A stretch of DNA of 64,000 bases from Acidicapsa ligni (GCF_025685655.1 NZ_JAGSYG010000002.1:248001-312000); one strand, 5' to 3'; shown: positions 33,307 through 42,574, numbered from the stretch's first letter. Notes: generated by a model not told the origin, from the letters alone. Numbers and translations are program-made.

Positions 33307-34758
33307 TTAAGAGATTGCCGGCAGGGTGGGCTCGGAGGAGAACAGGGGAGTTAACCCTTCGACAAGTGTTGGATGTGCCCATATGGCATCGCGGAGTGCG
33401 GTATACGGAAGCCCGGCTATCATCGCAGTCTGTACGGATGCCATAATCTCGCCGGCATCGACAGCGAAGGCGGTAAAGCCAAGAATGAGATCGTTGTCGA
33501 TACCTACTAACGCTTTCAAGAACCCGCGTGTCTCCGAGAGAGTATGAGCTCGCAGCACTCGCTCCATTGGGATTTTGAACAAGCGATAGGCTATGTTTTG
33601 CTCTTTGGCTTCCTTCTCCGTCAGCCCGATTCTTGCAAGTTCAGGATCTGTGAAAAGGGTGTAGGGAATTAGGCGCCATGTTGTAACGTGATTGCCGCCT
33701 GCGAGGTTGTCGCGGACAACGCGGAAGTCGTCAACACTGACATGTGTGAACTGAGGGGTTCCGGCTACCTCGCCGATGGCCCATACGCCTGGCGCGGTTG
33801 TCTCAAGCCGTCCGTTGACCTTGATGTAACCGCGATCATTCAACTCGACCCCAGCCAGATCGAGGCCTATATTTTCTGTGTTTGGACGTCGGCCTGCCGC
33901 CACAAGCAGGTGAGTGCCCACGAGAGTTTTTTCTCTTCCTCCCTGGTCGAGAACGACGGTTACCGCAGTGCCTGATCTACCGGAGATATGTTTCACTTTT
34001 GCATTCAGAATCGTGTCGATGCCTTCGTATGTGAACAAGCTGGCAAGACCGCTGGTTACATCCTCATCTTCCAAGTGGAGCAAGCGGTCATTTCGATCGA
34101 TGACGGTGACCTTGCTACCGAACCGGCTCATCGCCTGCGATAGTTCCAGTCCGACATAGCCTCCGCCAATTACGATGAGGTGACCTGGGACCACATCCAG
34201 TTCGAGCGCCTCGATGTGTGTTAGTGGTTGTGCATCCGACAGCCCGGGAATTGGTTCCGAAGCAGCTCGCGTACCCGTGCTGACGATCACATTGGTTCCG
34301 TGGAGTCGGCGAGTTGTCCCGTCTGGAAGCGTGACTTCAAGAGCTCTCGGCCCGATGAAGCGTCCTGCTCCAAGGATGAACTCAGCCCCAGTCTGCCTGA
34401 AGTTTTCGCGATACATGTCATTTAATCCCAATACCATCGAGCGCTTGCGGTTTCGCACCGTGGGCATGTCGATGTCGAAGCTATCTGTCATGGCACCGAA
34501 CTCTTTGCCTCGACGGAAGTAGGACGCAACCCTTGCACTCTGGACAATGTTCTTGCTGGGGAGACAGGCAATGTTCGGGCATGAGCCGCCTATGTACTTT
34601 CGCTCAATCACCGCAACACGCTGTCCTTGAGCAGCGAATGTCCATGCGGCGAGCGTTGCTCCTGTCCCGTCCCCCAGGATGACAAGGTCATAACCTTCCG
34701 AAGGGAGACTGTTCGTTGCGATGTTTGACGGAGACTCGATGTTTTCAAGTAAGCCCAT
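33307..34758 (-). CDS. RclA/mercuric-reductase-like flavoprotein disulfide reductase
   Basis: 483 residues, class I pyridine nucleotide-disulfide oxidoreductase. FAD-binding DLVILGDGTGATLAAW, redox-active pair Cys60/Cys65 in GGSCPNIACLPSK (CX4C), NAD(P)-binding VIGGGYVGLELSQAM, and the dimerisation domain with His in AHPTLVEGL are all present. No N-terminal HMA domain and no C-terminal vicinal cysteines, so it is not a classical MerA. RclA-type enzymes reduce Cu(II) and protect against HOCl. A consensus sigma-54 promoter lies so close that the predicted transcript starts about 3 nt before the ATG. No alternative start is apparent downstream before the FAD motif. Confidence 0.9.
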   Translation of the reverse strand: MGLLENIESPSNIATNSLPSEGYDLVILGDGTGATLAAWTFAAQGQRVAVIERKYIGGSCPNIACLPSKNIVQSARVASYFRRGKEFGAMTDSFDIDMPTVRNRKRSMVLGLNDMYRENFRQTGAEFILGAGRFIGPRALEVTLPDGTTRRLHGTNVIVSTGTRAASEPIPGLSDAQPLTHIEALELDVVPGHLIVIGGGYVGLELSQAMSRFGSKVTVIDRNDRLLHLEDEDVTSGLASLFTYEGIDTILNAKVKHISGRSGTAVTVVLDQGGREKTLVGTHLLVAAGRRPNTENIGLDLAGVELNDRGYIKVNGRLETTAPGVWAIGEVAGTPQFTHVSVDDFRVVRDNLAGGNHVTTWRLIPYTLFTDPELARIGLTEKEAKEQNIAYRLFKIPMERVLRAHTLSETRGFLKALVGIDNDLILGFTAFAVDAGEIMASVQTAMIAGLPYTALRDAIWAHPTLVEGLTPLFSSEPTLPAIS

Positions 34759-34770
34759 GCCACGAATCTA

Positions 34771-34786
34771 TGCAACCGAAGTGCCA
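34771..34786 (-). promoter_or_regulatory. Sigma-54 promoter for the RclA/MerA-like gene
   Basis: On the minus strand TGGCAC-TTCGG-TTGCA, a perfect match to the core consensus. The predicted start site falls around 34761, practically at the ATG (34758). Confidence 0.8.
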
Positions 34787-34902
34787 CTGAGGCTGGAGTC
34801 GGTTGATTGAGGCACTTATGCTCTAAGTGTTCTATATACGTCAGTTAAAACAGGAGTTTGATGAAGGAAGTTAAGTATTGCGTGGCAAATTAGCGACTGA
34901 TT

Positions 34903-34917
34903 CCTGACAGTGGCGGT
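34903..34917. promoter_or_regulatory. Putative enhancer (UAS) 3
   Basis: CCTGACAGTGGCGGT, a weaker version of the TCCGnCAnTGnCGGA dyad, preceded on the plus strand by GCGACTGAT (compare GCGACTAAC). It starts 117 bp from the upstream edge of the promoter at 34786, the same spacing as UAS 1 and 2. Confidence 0.55.
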
Positions 34918-35109
34918 CGGCGAACGCAGCGACCGTCACCAGACAGTCGCAGTTCACCCATGATTGGGTTCGCTGGATATGTCTCGTACTCGAAGCTTAG
35001 GTCACACAATCTTTTGCGCTCTGGCAGACCACAGCTATGACAGAAAAGTAAGGCCCCGGAGAGATTCTGGGGCCTGATCTTTGAGCCATCCTGGTAGTCA
35101 AATCTTTCG

Positions 35110-36000
35110 TCAGAAGTACTTCATATTGGTCAGATCTTCGATCAAGCCAGGTCCAATCGGCTCCCAACCCAGTGCCTTGCGGGTCCACTCGCTCGAAGCC
35201 GGCATATCTGTCCCCGCAAAGTGCGCGAGCCAGCCGAAGTGCTCACCAGCTTTTTCCGGCGTTATGGAAACCACTGGCACCTTCAGCCCTTGTCCGATCG
35301 TCTCTGCGATCTCCCGCATGGATACGCCTTCTTCCTGCACCGCGTGATACACCGATACGCCTTCGCCAGTTTTCTCGACAACCAGCCGGTAGAGGTGCGC
35401 GACATCATGAAGTTGGGCCGCGGCCCAACGATTGGAGCCATCGCCCACGTACACCGACATGCCCTTCTCACGCGCAGCCTGTGTGACGAGCGGCACCAAT
35501 CCCTGCTTGCGCGTGTCATGCACCTGCGGCAACCGCACAACCGCCAGATGAAGACCTCGCTCTGCCGCTACCTCGCGTGCGGCTTTTTCCGGCCGCCGCG
35601 GGATCGATGGCAAGTCCACCGGCGGGTCGCTCTCCATGCGCAGATGGCCCGGGCCGCCGCTTGCCAGCCCTGTACCTGAGGTGACTACCAACAGCTTGCC
35701 CGGCTCAAGCGCCGATCCCAGGGCTTTGATTGCCTTGATTTCGTCTTCGGCATTCTTCGCGAAGTTTTCGAAATCGTGGCTGAACGCCAGGTTCACCACC
35801 ACATCCATGCCCGCCACGCCGCTGCGGAGGCTGTCCAGATCTGTCAGGTTGCCGCGATGCACTTCCGCGCCTGCTGCCTTCAACTGCTCCGCACCCTCAT
35901 CGCTGCGTGTGAGCCCACGCACCTGGTGCCCTGCTGCAATCAACTCTTTCACGAACTCTGTTCCAATGAATCCTGTCGCTCCGGTCACAAATACTCGCAT
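35110..36000 (-). CDS. NAD(P)-dependent SDR/epimerase-type oxidoreductase
   Basis: 296 residues from ATG 36000, chosen because AGGAG lies 7 bp upstream; ATG 36006 directly abuts the site. An extended/atypical SDR: cofactor motif MRVFVTGATGFIGTEFVKEL, GNLTDLDSLRSGVAGMDVVVNLAF, and a C-terminal segment (SVYHAVQEEGVSMREIAETIG) as in NmrA/epimerase-like proteins. The YxxxK catalytic pair is not evident in the usual place (PRRPEKAAREVA is found instead), so reductase activity is uncertain. Divergent to a TetR gene with two operator-like dyads between, which implies direct repression. Confidence 0.87.
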   Translation of the reverse strand: MRVFVTGATGFIGTEFVKELIAAGHQVRGLTRSDEGAEQLKAAGAEVHRGNLTDLDSLRSGVAGMDVVVNLAFSHDFENFAKNAEDEIKAIKALGSALEPGKLLVVTSGTGLASGGPGHLRMESDPPVDLPSIPRRPEKAAREVAAERGLHLAVVRLPQVHDTRKQGLVPLVTQAAREKGMSVYVGDGSNRWAAAQLHDVAHLYRLVVEKTGEGVSVYHAVQEEGVSMREIAETIGQGLKVPVVSITPEKAGEHFGWLAHFAGTDMPASSEWTRKALGWEPIGPGLIEDLTNMKYF

Positions 36001-36073
36001 AGTCATTCTCCTGTTGTTGGGCGCTCCCTGTGATGATCGCGCCGATTGACTTCTGCGTCTCCGTCGGCTAAAA

Positions 36074-36117
36074 CGGAAACAGTCCCCGGATAATAAGATA
36101 AACGGGGATACTCCCCG
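36074..36117. promoter_or_regulatory. Tandem TetR operator candidates
   Basis: CGGGGATACTCCCCG (36103-36117) is a perfect dyad with 6-bp arms. A degenerate copy, CGGAAACAGTCCCCG, lies at 36074-36088, 29 bp apart centre to centre. Both sit between the divergent SDR and TetR genes. Confidence 0.65.
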
Positions 36118-36145
36118 GTTGCAGAAAATTTTAGCCTTTCGTCCT

Positions 36146-36736
36146 ATGTCCAAAAGCAAGCTTCCGCCATCCCCGCCTGTCCGCAAACCTCGCGCCGACG
36201 CGATGCGTAATCGTGAGCGCATCCTTGAGGTAGCTAAGGAAGTTTTTACCCAAGATGGTGCGGCTGCGAGTCTTGACGAGATCGCACGGCAATCCGGCAT
36301 CGGCAACGCGACGCTGTATCGTCACTTTCCAACTCGTGACGCGCTTATCGAAGCTGTGTACCGCAGTGAGGTTGAAAGACTTGCCGGTGCTGCTGCACGC
36401 TTTGCTGCGACACTGCCGCCGCTTGACGCCCTCCGCGCCTGGATGAATCTCTTCATAGACCATGTTGCACACAAGATGCTCATTGTGCCTGCGATGGAAA
36501 CCGTCGCTGGCGGCTCTTCGCGCCTGATCATGGGGTCACGTGGCCTCATCCGCGCCGCATTCGCCGGCCTCGCCGAACGAGCCATCGCCAATGGCGATCT
36601 CCGCCACGATACAGATCCCGATGATCTTATTCGTGCTCTTGTAGGTGTCTTTCACACGGCTTATGAACCCGGCTGGGAGCAAACAGCTCGCCGTCTCGTC
36701 GACATTCTCATCGTCGGTTCGCGCCCAACAATTTAA
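36146..36736 (+). CDS. TetR family transcriptional regulator
   Basis: 196 residues from ATG 36146. The N-terminal helix-turn-helix reads RERILEVAKEVFTQDGAAASLDEIARQSGIGNATLYRHFPTRDALIEAVY, a textbook TetR domain. The C-terminal ligand-binding domain resembles the SbtR/TetR_C_33 type (AFAGLAERAIANGDLRHDTDPDDLIRALVGVF). It probably represses the divergent SDR gene and itself through the dyads at 36074-36117. Ligand unknown. Confidence 0.93.
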   Translation: MSKSKLPPSPPVRKPRADAMRNRERILEVAKEVFTQDGAAASLDEIARQSGIGNATLYRHFPTRDALIEAVYRSEVERLAGAAARFAATLPPLDALRAWMNLFIDHVAHKMLIVPAMETVAGGSSRLIMGSRGLIRAAFAGLAERAIANGDLRHDTDPDDLIRALVGVFHTAYEPGWEQTARRLVDILIVGSRPTI

Positions 36737-36766
36737 CGGGTCAAGCTGCGTCCATTACGCATAGGC

Positions 36767-38074
36767 CTACGATGCTGTTGGTTCACCAGGTGTGCGAACC
36801 AGCAAGATCAGGCATGCTGTTGCAAGCAGAGGCAAGAGCCCAGCCATCATGAATGCGGGAGCATAGGAAAAGCGATCGACCAGAATCCCGACGACAAATG
36901 TAAAACCCACACCGACCAGGCCCGCAGCCAGTCCACTCAATCCAGTTACGGTAGCTACGACATCCTGCGGAAACAGATCAGAGGGTAGAGTGAGGCCCAT
37001 CGTCGACCAGCTCGCATAGCCCCACAGGGCGAAACAAATCAGTGCCAGCGCGGCATACACGCTATGCACACTCACGGCAGGGATGCCCGCAAGGATGGGC
37101 AGGCAACTGATGAGGCATACTCCAGTGCGCGCTCGTACGACGGAAATGCCGCGGCGAATGCAGTAGCCGGAGATCAGGCCGCCGGTGAAGTTGCCAAGGT
37201 CGGCGGCGATAAACGGCATCCATGCAAAGAGTGCGATGCGCTGCAGGCTAAACCCACGAGCGTCGCTGAGATATTGCGGCAGCCAAAATACGTAGAACCA
37301 CCAGATGGGGTCGGTCAGCGCGCGTCCGAGAACGATGCCCCAGACATTCCTGTCCCTGAGCAGCTTGATCCAACGTTGAGGGCCACGTACCGGGGAGATC
37401 TGGGCAATCTCCTGGCCTGCGCGAATGAATGCAACCTCTTCCTGCGTTACGCGTGGATGGCGGTCGATCGGATGGTACACGCGTAGCCAAACGAACAGCC
37501 AGACAAACCCTAGCAACCCGGATGCGACAAAGGCCATTCGCCAGCCAAATTTCAATGCAATGAGGGGTATCGCGAGCGCTGCGACGGCACCTCCGATGCT
37601 GGAGCCGCTATCGAAGATTGCTACGGCGAGGCTGCGTTCTTCGCTGGGAAACCACTCGGCGACCGTCTTGCTGGCCCCCGGCCAATTGAAGCCCTCGCCT
37701 ATTCCCAGAAGAAATCGGAAGGAAGCAAAGCTGAAGACGGACGTTGCGAAGCCGGTGAAGATGTTGACGACAGACCAGAAGACCACGGCGATGGCCAACC
37801 CTATACGCGTTCCTACAGCGTCGAGGAAGATGCCGCCTAGAAGCCAGGTCACTGCGTAGGAGAGTTGGAATGCGCCCAGGATTTTAGCCAGGTCGGTGTG
37901 CGTTAAATGATATTGAGCGGTGATCATCGGAGCCAGCACGGAAAAGCTCTGGCGGCTGATGTAGTTGGTCACCGTCGAGAAGAACAGCGTCCAGACAATC
38001 CACCATCGTACGCGTCCTGAACTGCGGATGCTGGATGGCTTGCGCGTACTCTCGGCAACATTCAATGCACTCAT
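36767..38074 (-). CDS. MFS transporter, anion:cation symporter type (ExuT-like)
   Basis: 435 residues from ATG 38074, one base after the stop of the upstream esterase gene, so probably translationally coupled. An in-frame ATG at 38098 is possible. Twelve helices. Motifs FFSTVTNYISRQSFSVLAPMI and FLLGIGEGFNWPGASKTVAEWFP are typical of the ACS family (hexuronate, glucarate and related acids). It is last in the nagB cluster and likely imports the sugar or sugar acid that the cluster degrades. A TetR gene converges from the other side with a 30-bp gap. Confidence 0.88.
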   Translation of the reverse strand: MSALNVAESTRKPSSIRSSGRVRWWIVWTLFFSTVTNYISRQSFSVLAPMITAQYHLTHTDLAKILGAFQLSYAVTWLLGGIFLDAVGTRIGLAIAVVFWSVVNIFTGFATSVFSFASFRFLLGIGEGFNWPGASKTVAEWFPSEERSLAVAIFDSGSSIGGAVAALAIPLIALKFGWRMAFVASGLLGFVWLFVWLRVYHPIDRHPRVTQEEVAFIRAGQEIAQISPVRGPQRWIKLLRDRNVWGIVLGRALTDPIWWFYVFWLPQYLSDARGFSLQRIALFAWMPFIAADLGNFTGGLISGYCIRRGISVVRARTGVCLISCLPILAGIPAVSVHSVYAALALICFALWGYASWSTMGLTLPSDLFPQDVVATVTGLSGLAAGLVGVGFTFVVGILVDRFSYAPAFMMAGLLPLLATACLILLVRTPGEPTAS

Positions 38075-38075
38075 C

Positions 38076-40082
38076 CTACTTTGTTGCTCCGTCTGCATCC
38101 TTTGGCTGGCTCTCGATCTCCGCAATATTTGTGACCTTGGTCGGAGCGGCGATGGTGGTGATCGAGTCGACATCGAAGTACTTATACAGATCGAGACAGA
38201 AGAGATCGGGTGCATTGCGAAACGCGACTGGAGTGTCGAGAAGGTAGCGCAGGCTCTTCATCCCATGGTGGGTGGTGATTACATCGAATGCGTTGGGTTC
38301 GAGTGCTGCCGCGACCTCCGCTATCACGCTGGAGCGGATGCCGTCAGTCTCGATCTGAATCTGGTTGTGCGCGCCGTTGTCGCGAAGCCAATGGGCAATG
38401 CCGAGTAACTGTGATACTTCGAGGCCAAGCGGGCGATCACCGGCACTCGAAACAAGAGTTTCCCAATCTGTTGAATCGGGAGTTTGCGGACGTGTGAAGC
38501 CATTGAAGATCAGGTCGAGAGAGAGTACCTGTTCGCCGTGATTGACATGGCGGGAGACTGCTTCGCTGGATGCTTCATAGCCACTGTCGTTGAGAATGAT
38601 TGTCGCAGGACTGTTGTCTCCTGCGTCGTTGGCCTTGAGCCAGATTCCTGTAGCGCTGAGTCCGTTTGAGAGATCGAACCGATACGATATGGTTCGCATC
38701 GCCATATGCTTGGTGGCCGTGATTCTCCATGCGTTCTCTACTGCAACCGGCGAAAAGCGAATCACGTCTTTCAGCTTCTGTCGTTGTGTGATGCTCCACG
38801 AGGCACGGTCGCTGCCGGTGGATGGAATCGCTGGCCTGGTGATGTTGGCGGCGAGCTTTCGCGCCAAACCAGTTATGGTGAGGTTGTTGGCTGGAATGCC
38901 TGAAGTTAGTTCTTCCGGCGTTCTAATTTCAGTGGAGCTTGGAATCTCTTCGGTGATGGCAGGCAAATGAAATTGCTCGGCGAAGAAGCTATATGCATGC
39001 AGACGGTTCACTAACTGATAGTTATGCGTGCCGGGATCGCTGCTTTCATACCAGGCCAACGCGTCGGCCTTGCCGTACAGGTTGAAGTAAGGCTTGATCC
39101 TATCGTAGTTATCCGGCTTGACGAGCGCTGCGCGGAAGCAGCAATCATCTTCAGCATTGTGGATCAAAAGTGTTGGGCGTGGCGCACGCATGGCGGTGAG
39201 AAAAGTGTAGTCCGAGCCTTGGTTGAGATCGGTGGCGTTTTCTTCGATCTCATCAGCATCGCGCGCATGTGCAATGTTGAACGCGAAGGATCCGAAGCCT
39301 GCCACCTCTGCGCTCACTGCAATGCGAGGGTCCGTGGCGCTCAGCACAATCGTTTGCCATCCACCGCCGGACAGGCCGGTCATGCCCAGGCGTGTAGGGT
39401 CCACCTGCGGCAAGGAAGCCAGATAATCGAGGCCACGACGCATGCCCAGGTAGAAGAAGCCCAGAGCATTGGAGCCAACCAGATCGAGCGCTGCGGCGTC
39501 ATCGTGGTCGTCTTCTTTGATACGCATCTCGCCGAAGCCAACCCATCCAAGACTTAGCGCGATAATGCCTCGCTTGGCGAAGTTGATGCTGCGCTTCTGT
39601 TCATACTCGGCCGCATTGCCCATCGGCTCATGGCCGATTACGTTCAGGATCGCAGGCACGTGACCCTCGATCTTTTCCGGCACGTAGAGCACGGCAGGCG
39701 CGTAGAATCCGGGCACAATCTCGTAACGAAATCTGCTTACGCGATACCCATCGCGTGTTTCTGTGGAGCCCTCCTGCTGAAAGATTGGCGCTGAATGTAC
39801 CCAGTCGGCGGGCCAGCCATGAAAGGCGATGTCATCGAGAATATGTTTGCGCAGTTGCTGTTGCCGAGCAGTCCAATCGTTCGCATTTGTTGGCGCAGGC
39901 AGGGGAGTAATGCGGTGGCTTAGATACTGCTGCAGTTGAAAGGCAGTAACATCCGTTGTCTGCACCGGCTGTGCAAGCAGGCTCTTCAGCGATTCAGCGG
40001 TCGTCTGCCCATAGCCGATTCCCGCAATCAAAACACATACGGCCGCAATGGCCATCCCATAGATTCGTCCAGCCACTCTCAT
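38076..40082 (-). CDS. Secreted alpha/beta hydrolase, acetyl xylan esterase-like
   Basis: 668 residues with signal peptide (MAIAAVCVLIAGIGYGQ). The catalytic domain of AXE1/dienelactone-type has nucleophile Ser in GLSGGGWQT, acid in HNAEDDCC, and His in DPGTHNY; the region VPAILNVIGHEPMGNAAEYEQKRSINFAKRG is typical of Planctomycete/Acidobacterial acetyl xylan esterase-like proteins. A second, C-terminal region of about 270 residues also looks like a hydrolase fold but without an obvious nucleophile. It likely de-esterifies polysaccharide in the periplasm or outside. One base separates it from the MFS gene. Confidence 0.82.
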   Translation of the reverse strand: MRVAGRIYGMAIAAVCVLIAGIGYGQTTAESLKSLLAQPVQTTDVTAFQLQQYLSHRITPLPAPTNANDWTARQQQLRKHILDDIAFHGWPADWVHSAPIFQQEGSTETRDGYRVSRFRYEIVPGFYAPAVLYVPEKIEGHVPAILNVIGHEPMGNAAEYEQKRSINFAKRGIIALSLGWVGFGEMRIKEDDHDDAAALDLVGSNALGFFYLGMRRGLDYLASLPQVDPTRLGMTGLSGGGWQTIVLSATDPRIAVSAEVAGFGSFAFNIAHARDADEIEENATDLNQGSDYTFLTAMRAPRPTLLIHNAEDDCCFRAALVKPDNYDRIKPYFNLYGKADALAWYESSDPGTHNYQLVNRLHAYSFFAEQFHLPAITEEIPSSTEIRTPEELTSGIPANNLTITGLARKLAANITRPAIPSTGSDRASWSITQRQKLKDVIRFSPVAVENAWRITATKHMAMRTISYRFDLSNGLSATGIWLKANDAGDNSPATIILNDSGYEASSEAVSRHVNHGEQVLSLDLIFNGFTRPQTPDSTDWETLVSSAGDRPLGLEVSQLLGIAHWLRDNGAHNQIQIETDGIRSSVIAEVAAALEPNAFDVITTHHGMKSLRYLLDTPVAFRNAPDLFCLDLYKYFDVDSITTIAAPTKVTNIAEIESQPKDADGATK

Positions 40083-40210
40083 TTGCCAGCCCCCATAGAA
40101 GGTTCATGATGTATAGCAACCTGGCGGCGAACAATAACATCGCCGCCACAATCAATGCTGTGGATTCGTGTGCCCGAAGATGTGAACGAGCTACGCCCCA
40201 GTTCGGATGA

Positions 40211-41680
40211 TCAGACTGGATGGTCCAGAATCTGCTCGTTGTGCGGATCCCAATAGAGTCTCTTGCCGCTCCAGTAGGATTGCGCTGCCATGATGCAGAC
40301 CAGAGAATGCGAGAAGCCGTGATCCACCGTGGCATTTGGCTGGGTGCGATTTTGCATTGCCTGCAGCCAGTTCGTCAGATGAACCACATCATCGTCGTTG
40401 GGGCCGAGTGAATCTGGTGGAGGGGCGCCAGGAACTTTGAGAATTTCGCCACGATCTTTTGCAGGGCCGACAATCGGGACACTGTTGTAGACCGGGCCGG
40501 CATCCTGTGGATCGAACTCCTGCCGTCCACCTTCCTGCGTGACCCAAAACAGAGATGCACCTTCGCCGCCATAGTTTTCAATGGTGCCATCGCGACCCTG
40601 AATCCTGGAGAAACTTCTATAACTGTTCCCGAAGATCGTCTTATAGGTGTAGAGAAATCCTTTCGGATAGGTGATTGCAGTAACGCATGTATCGGGATTT
40701 TCTCGCCCATCTTTCCACGTGAAAATTCCGCCGTTGGACACTACGCTTTCCGGATACGCCTGGTCTGTCCAAAGATGAACCATATCGCTGCCGTGGCTGA
40801 GCCATTGATCGAAGATTCCTGAAGAGAAATCCTTGTAGAGGCGGAACTCGAGATACACATGCGGGTCGAACGGACGATCTGGTTTGCCGAGCAGCCAGCG
40901 CTTCCAGTCGGTATCTTCTTCGCGAAGCATCGATGTCCTGCCATAGAGCCATTGCTTCCACTCGACGTGGATGTCCATCAGCATCTCTCGATTGAGGCCG
41001 GTATCCTCGGGCTTGAATCGCCATCGTCCTTCGTTCACATTCCATTCCTGCTCGATGTGGACCACATCGCCGATTCGTCCTGCGCGAATGAGATCCCTCA
41101 CTGCCAGCGGGTAGGGCTGGCTGCGATGCTGCGTGCCCATCTGCACGATCTGCTTCGATTGCTTAACCGCATTACGCGCCTCGATGGCCTCGGACAACAC
41201 GTTGGCAAACGGCTTCTCGACGTAACAGTCTTTGCCTGCCTTCACCACTTCGGTGCATAGCTTGGCATGTTGAAAGTCACCGGTTGCAATCATGACGCCA
41301 TCAATATCCTTGAGCGCCAGCATCTCCTCGGAGTACTTAAACTTCTGCGGCTCCAGGTTGAAAGCCTTCTTTACCTGCGCCGCCCGATGTTCGCGCGCTT
41401 CGCTCCACAAGTCACAGACCGCGACGGTTTCGACGGGCATCTGCTTAGAGGCAAGCTGCACCATGCGCACATGTCCTTCGCTACGGTCGCCGCATCCAAG
41501 TTGAGCCAACCGAATGCGATCATTGGCGCCCAGAACGCGTGCGTACGACTTGGCGGTGAGTCCTGTCGCGAGGACTGCACCGCCTGCCTGTTTTACGAAC
41601 GTACGACGGTCGATTCCCGGCTTGCTCTCTTCAGCCATTGCATTCTCTCCCATCTCAGCCATTGCCTGCTGCTCGATCAT
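40211..41680 (-). CDS. Exported Gfo/Idh/MocA family oxidoreductase (Tat signal)
   Basis: 489 residues. The N-terminal Tat signal DRRTFVKQAGGAVLATGLTAKSYA indicates export folded with NAD(P) bound. The Rossmann part (IRLAQLGCGDRSEGHVRM) contains the family EKP motif (CYVEKPFANVLSEA) and a large C-terminal sheet domain. Similar proteins include GH109-type alpha-N-acetylgalactosaminidases, which cleave glycosides by a transient NAD oxidation; assignment to that activity is not proven. Start and nagB stop overlap by 4 bp (ATGA). The context suits release of amino sugars from a polymer or glycoprotein. Confidence 0.85.
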   Translation of the reverse strand: MIEQQAMAEMGENAMAEESKPGIDRRTFVKQAGGAVLATGLTAKSYARVLGANDRIRLAQLGCGDRSEGHVRMVQLASKQMPVETVAVCDLWSEAREHRAAQVKKAFNLEPQKFKYSEEMLALKDIDGVMIATGDFQHAKLCTEVVKAGKDCYVEKPFANVLSEAIEARNAVKQSKQIVQMGTQHRSQPYPLAVRDLIRAGRIGDVVHIEQEWNVNEGRWRFKPEDTGLNREMLMDIHVEWKQWLYGRTSMLREEDTDWKRWLLGKPDRPFDPHVYLEFRLYKDFSSGIFDQWLSHGSDMVHLWTDQAYPESVVSNGGIFTWKDGRENPDTCVTAITYPKGFLYTYKTIFGNSYRSFSRIQGRDGTIENYGGEGASLFWVTQEGGRQEFDPQDAGPVYNSVPIVGPAKDRGEILKVPGAPPPDSLGPNDDDVVHLTNWLQAMQNRTQPNATVDHGFSHSLVCIMAAQSYWSGKRLYWDPHNEQILDHPV

Positions 41681-42480
41681 TTCGTTGACAGATGTACATC
41701 GCTCAATTCGGATGCGGACTCGGCATCCAGATAGATCGTGACGTCCGGATGCGTGCGAAGAAGCGTCGAGGGGCAGTCCGTCGTAATTGGATCTTCGAGT
41801 GTACGCCGGACTGCAGTAGCCTTGCGGATGCCGGGGACTGAAGCAATCAGCTTTGGCACTCGGAACAACGTGGGAATGGTAAGCGTGAGAGCCTGCTGCG
41901 GTACTTCATCCAGGCTGGCGAACCACCCCTCCGACACTTGTTGCTGCTGGCACGCATTGTCCAGAGTTACCACCTTCATGGGCAGAGGATCGTAGAAATC
42001 GGCCTCGGATGGGTCGTTGAATGCCAGGTGCCCATTCTCGCCGATTCCGAGCAGGCAAAGCTGCGGATTCATAGCTTCAAGAATGTGAGCATATTCCTGT
42101 TCATACTTTTCGATGTCCGCGGCATTGCCATCGATCTCGAAGAACCTGCGCATCGCCACACGGCTAGTCAACTTTTCGCGCAGATAATGGCGAAAGGATG
42201 CAGGATGATTTTCGCTCAGACCTACATACTCATCCAGATGAAAGCCCAGCACATTCTGCCAGGGCAGGCCGGGAATCGATGTTAGCACTTCGAGGGTGTC
42301 CAGTTGTGAAGCGCCGGTGGCAAAGATCACGGCTATCTCTTTGCCCAGCCGGTCGAGGCGGCGAAGCTCTTCTGCTGCTGCTTGTGCTGCGGCTTCGCCG
42401 GCAGCTTTTCCGTTGCGATGAATCTCCAACTTAATAGTTCCTGCGTTGAAGCGTGTGACATCCTGACTTGGTGAATTCAT
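41677..42480 (-). CDS. nagB: Glucosamine-6-phosphate deaminase
   Basis: 267 residues, normal length. The substrate-binding segment FATGASQLDTLEVL, the catalytic Asp region FHLDEYVGLSENHPASFRHYL, and LLGIGENGHLAFNDP with the ring-opening His/Glu loop identify the NagB/SUGAR isomerase family. It converts glucosamine-6-phosphate to fructose-6-phosphate and ammonia. It is second in the minus-strand cluster, after the TonB receptor, with AGGAAAGG before the ATG. nagA and a kinase are not in the window. Confidence 0.93.
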   Translation of the reverse strand: MNSPSQDVTRFNAGTIKLEIHRNGKAAGEAAAQAAAEELRRLDRLGKEIAVIFATGASQLDTLEVLTSIPGLPWQNVLGFHLDEYVGLSENHPASFRHYLREKLTSRVAMRRFFEIDGNAADIEKYEQEYAHILEAMNPQLCLLGIGENGHLAFNDPSEADFYDPLPMKVVTLDNACQQQQVSEGWFASLDEVPQQALTLTIPTLFRVPKLIASVPGIRKATAVRRTLEDPITTDCPSTLLRTHPDVTIYLDAESASELSDVHLSTK

Positions 42481-42574
42481 ATATCCTTTCCTGCAAATGT
42501 TCTAAGCGGATAGTTATACGGTGAGCGAATCAGGGGGAGATGATTCGCATAAGAGTGCAAATGTGGTGGTCGGA

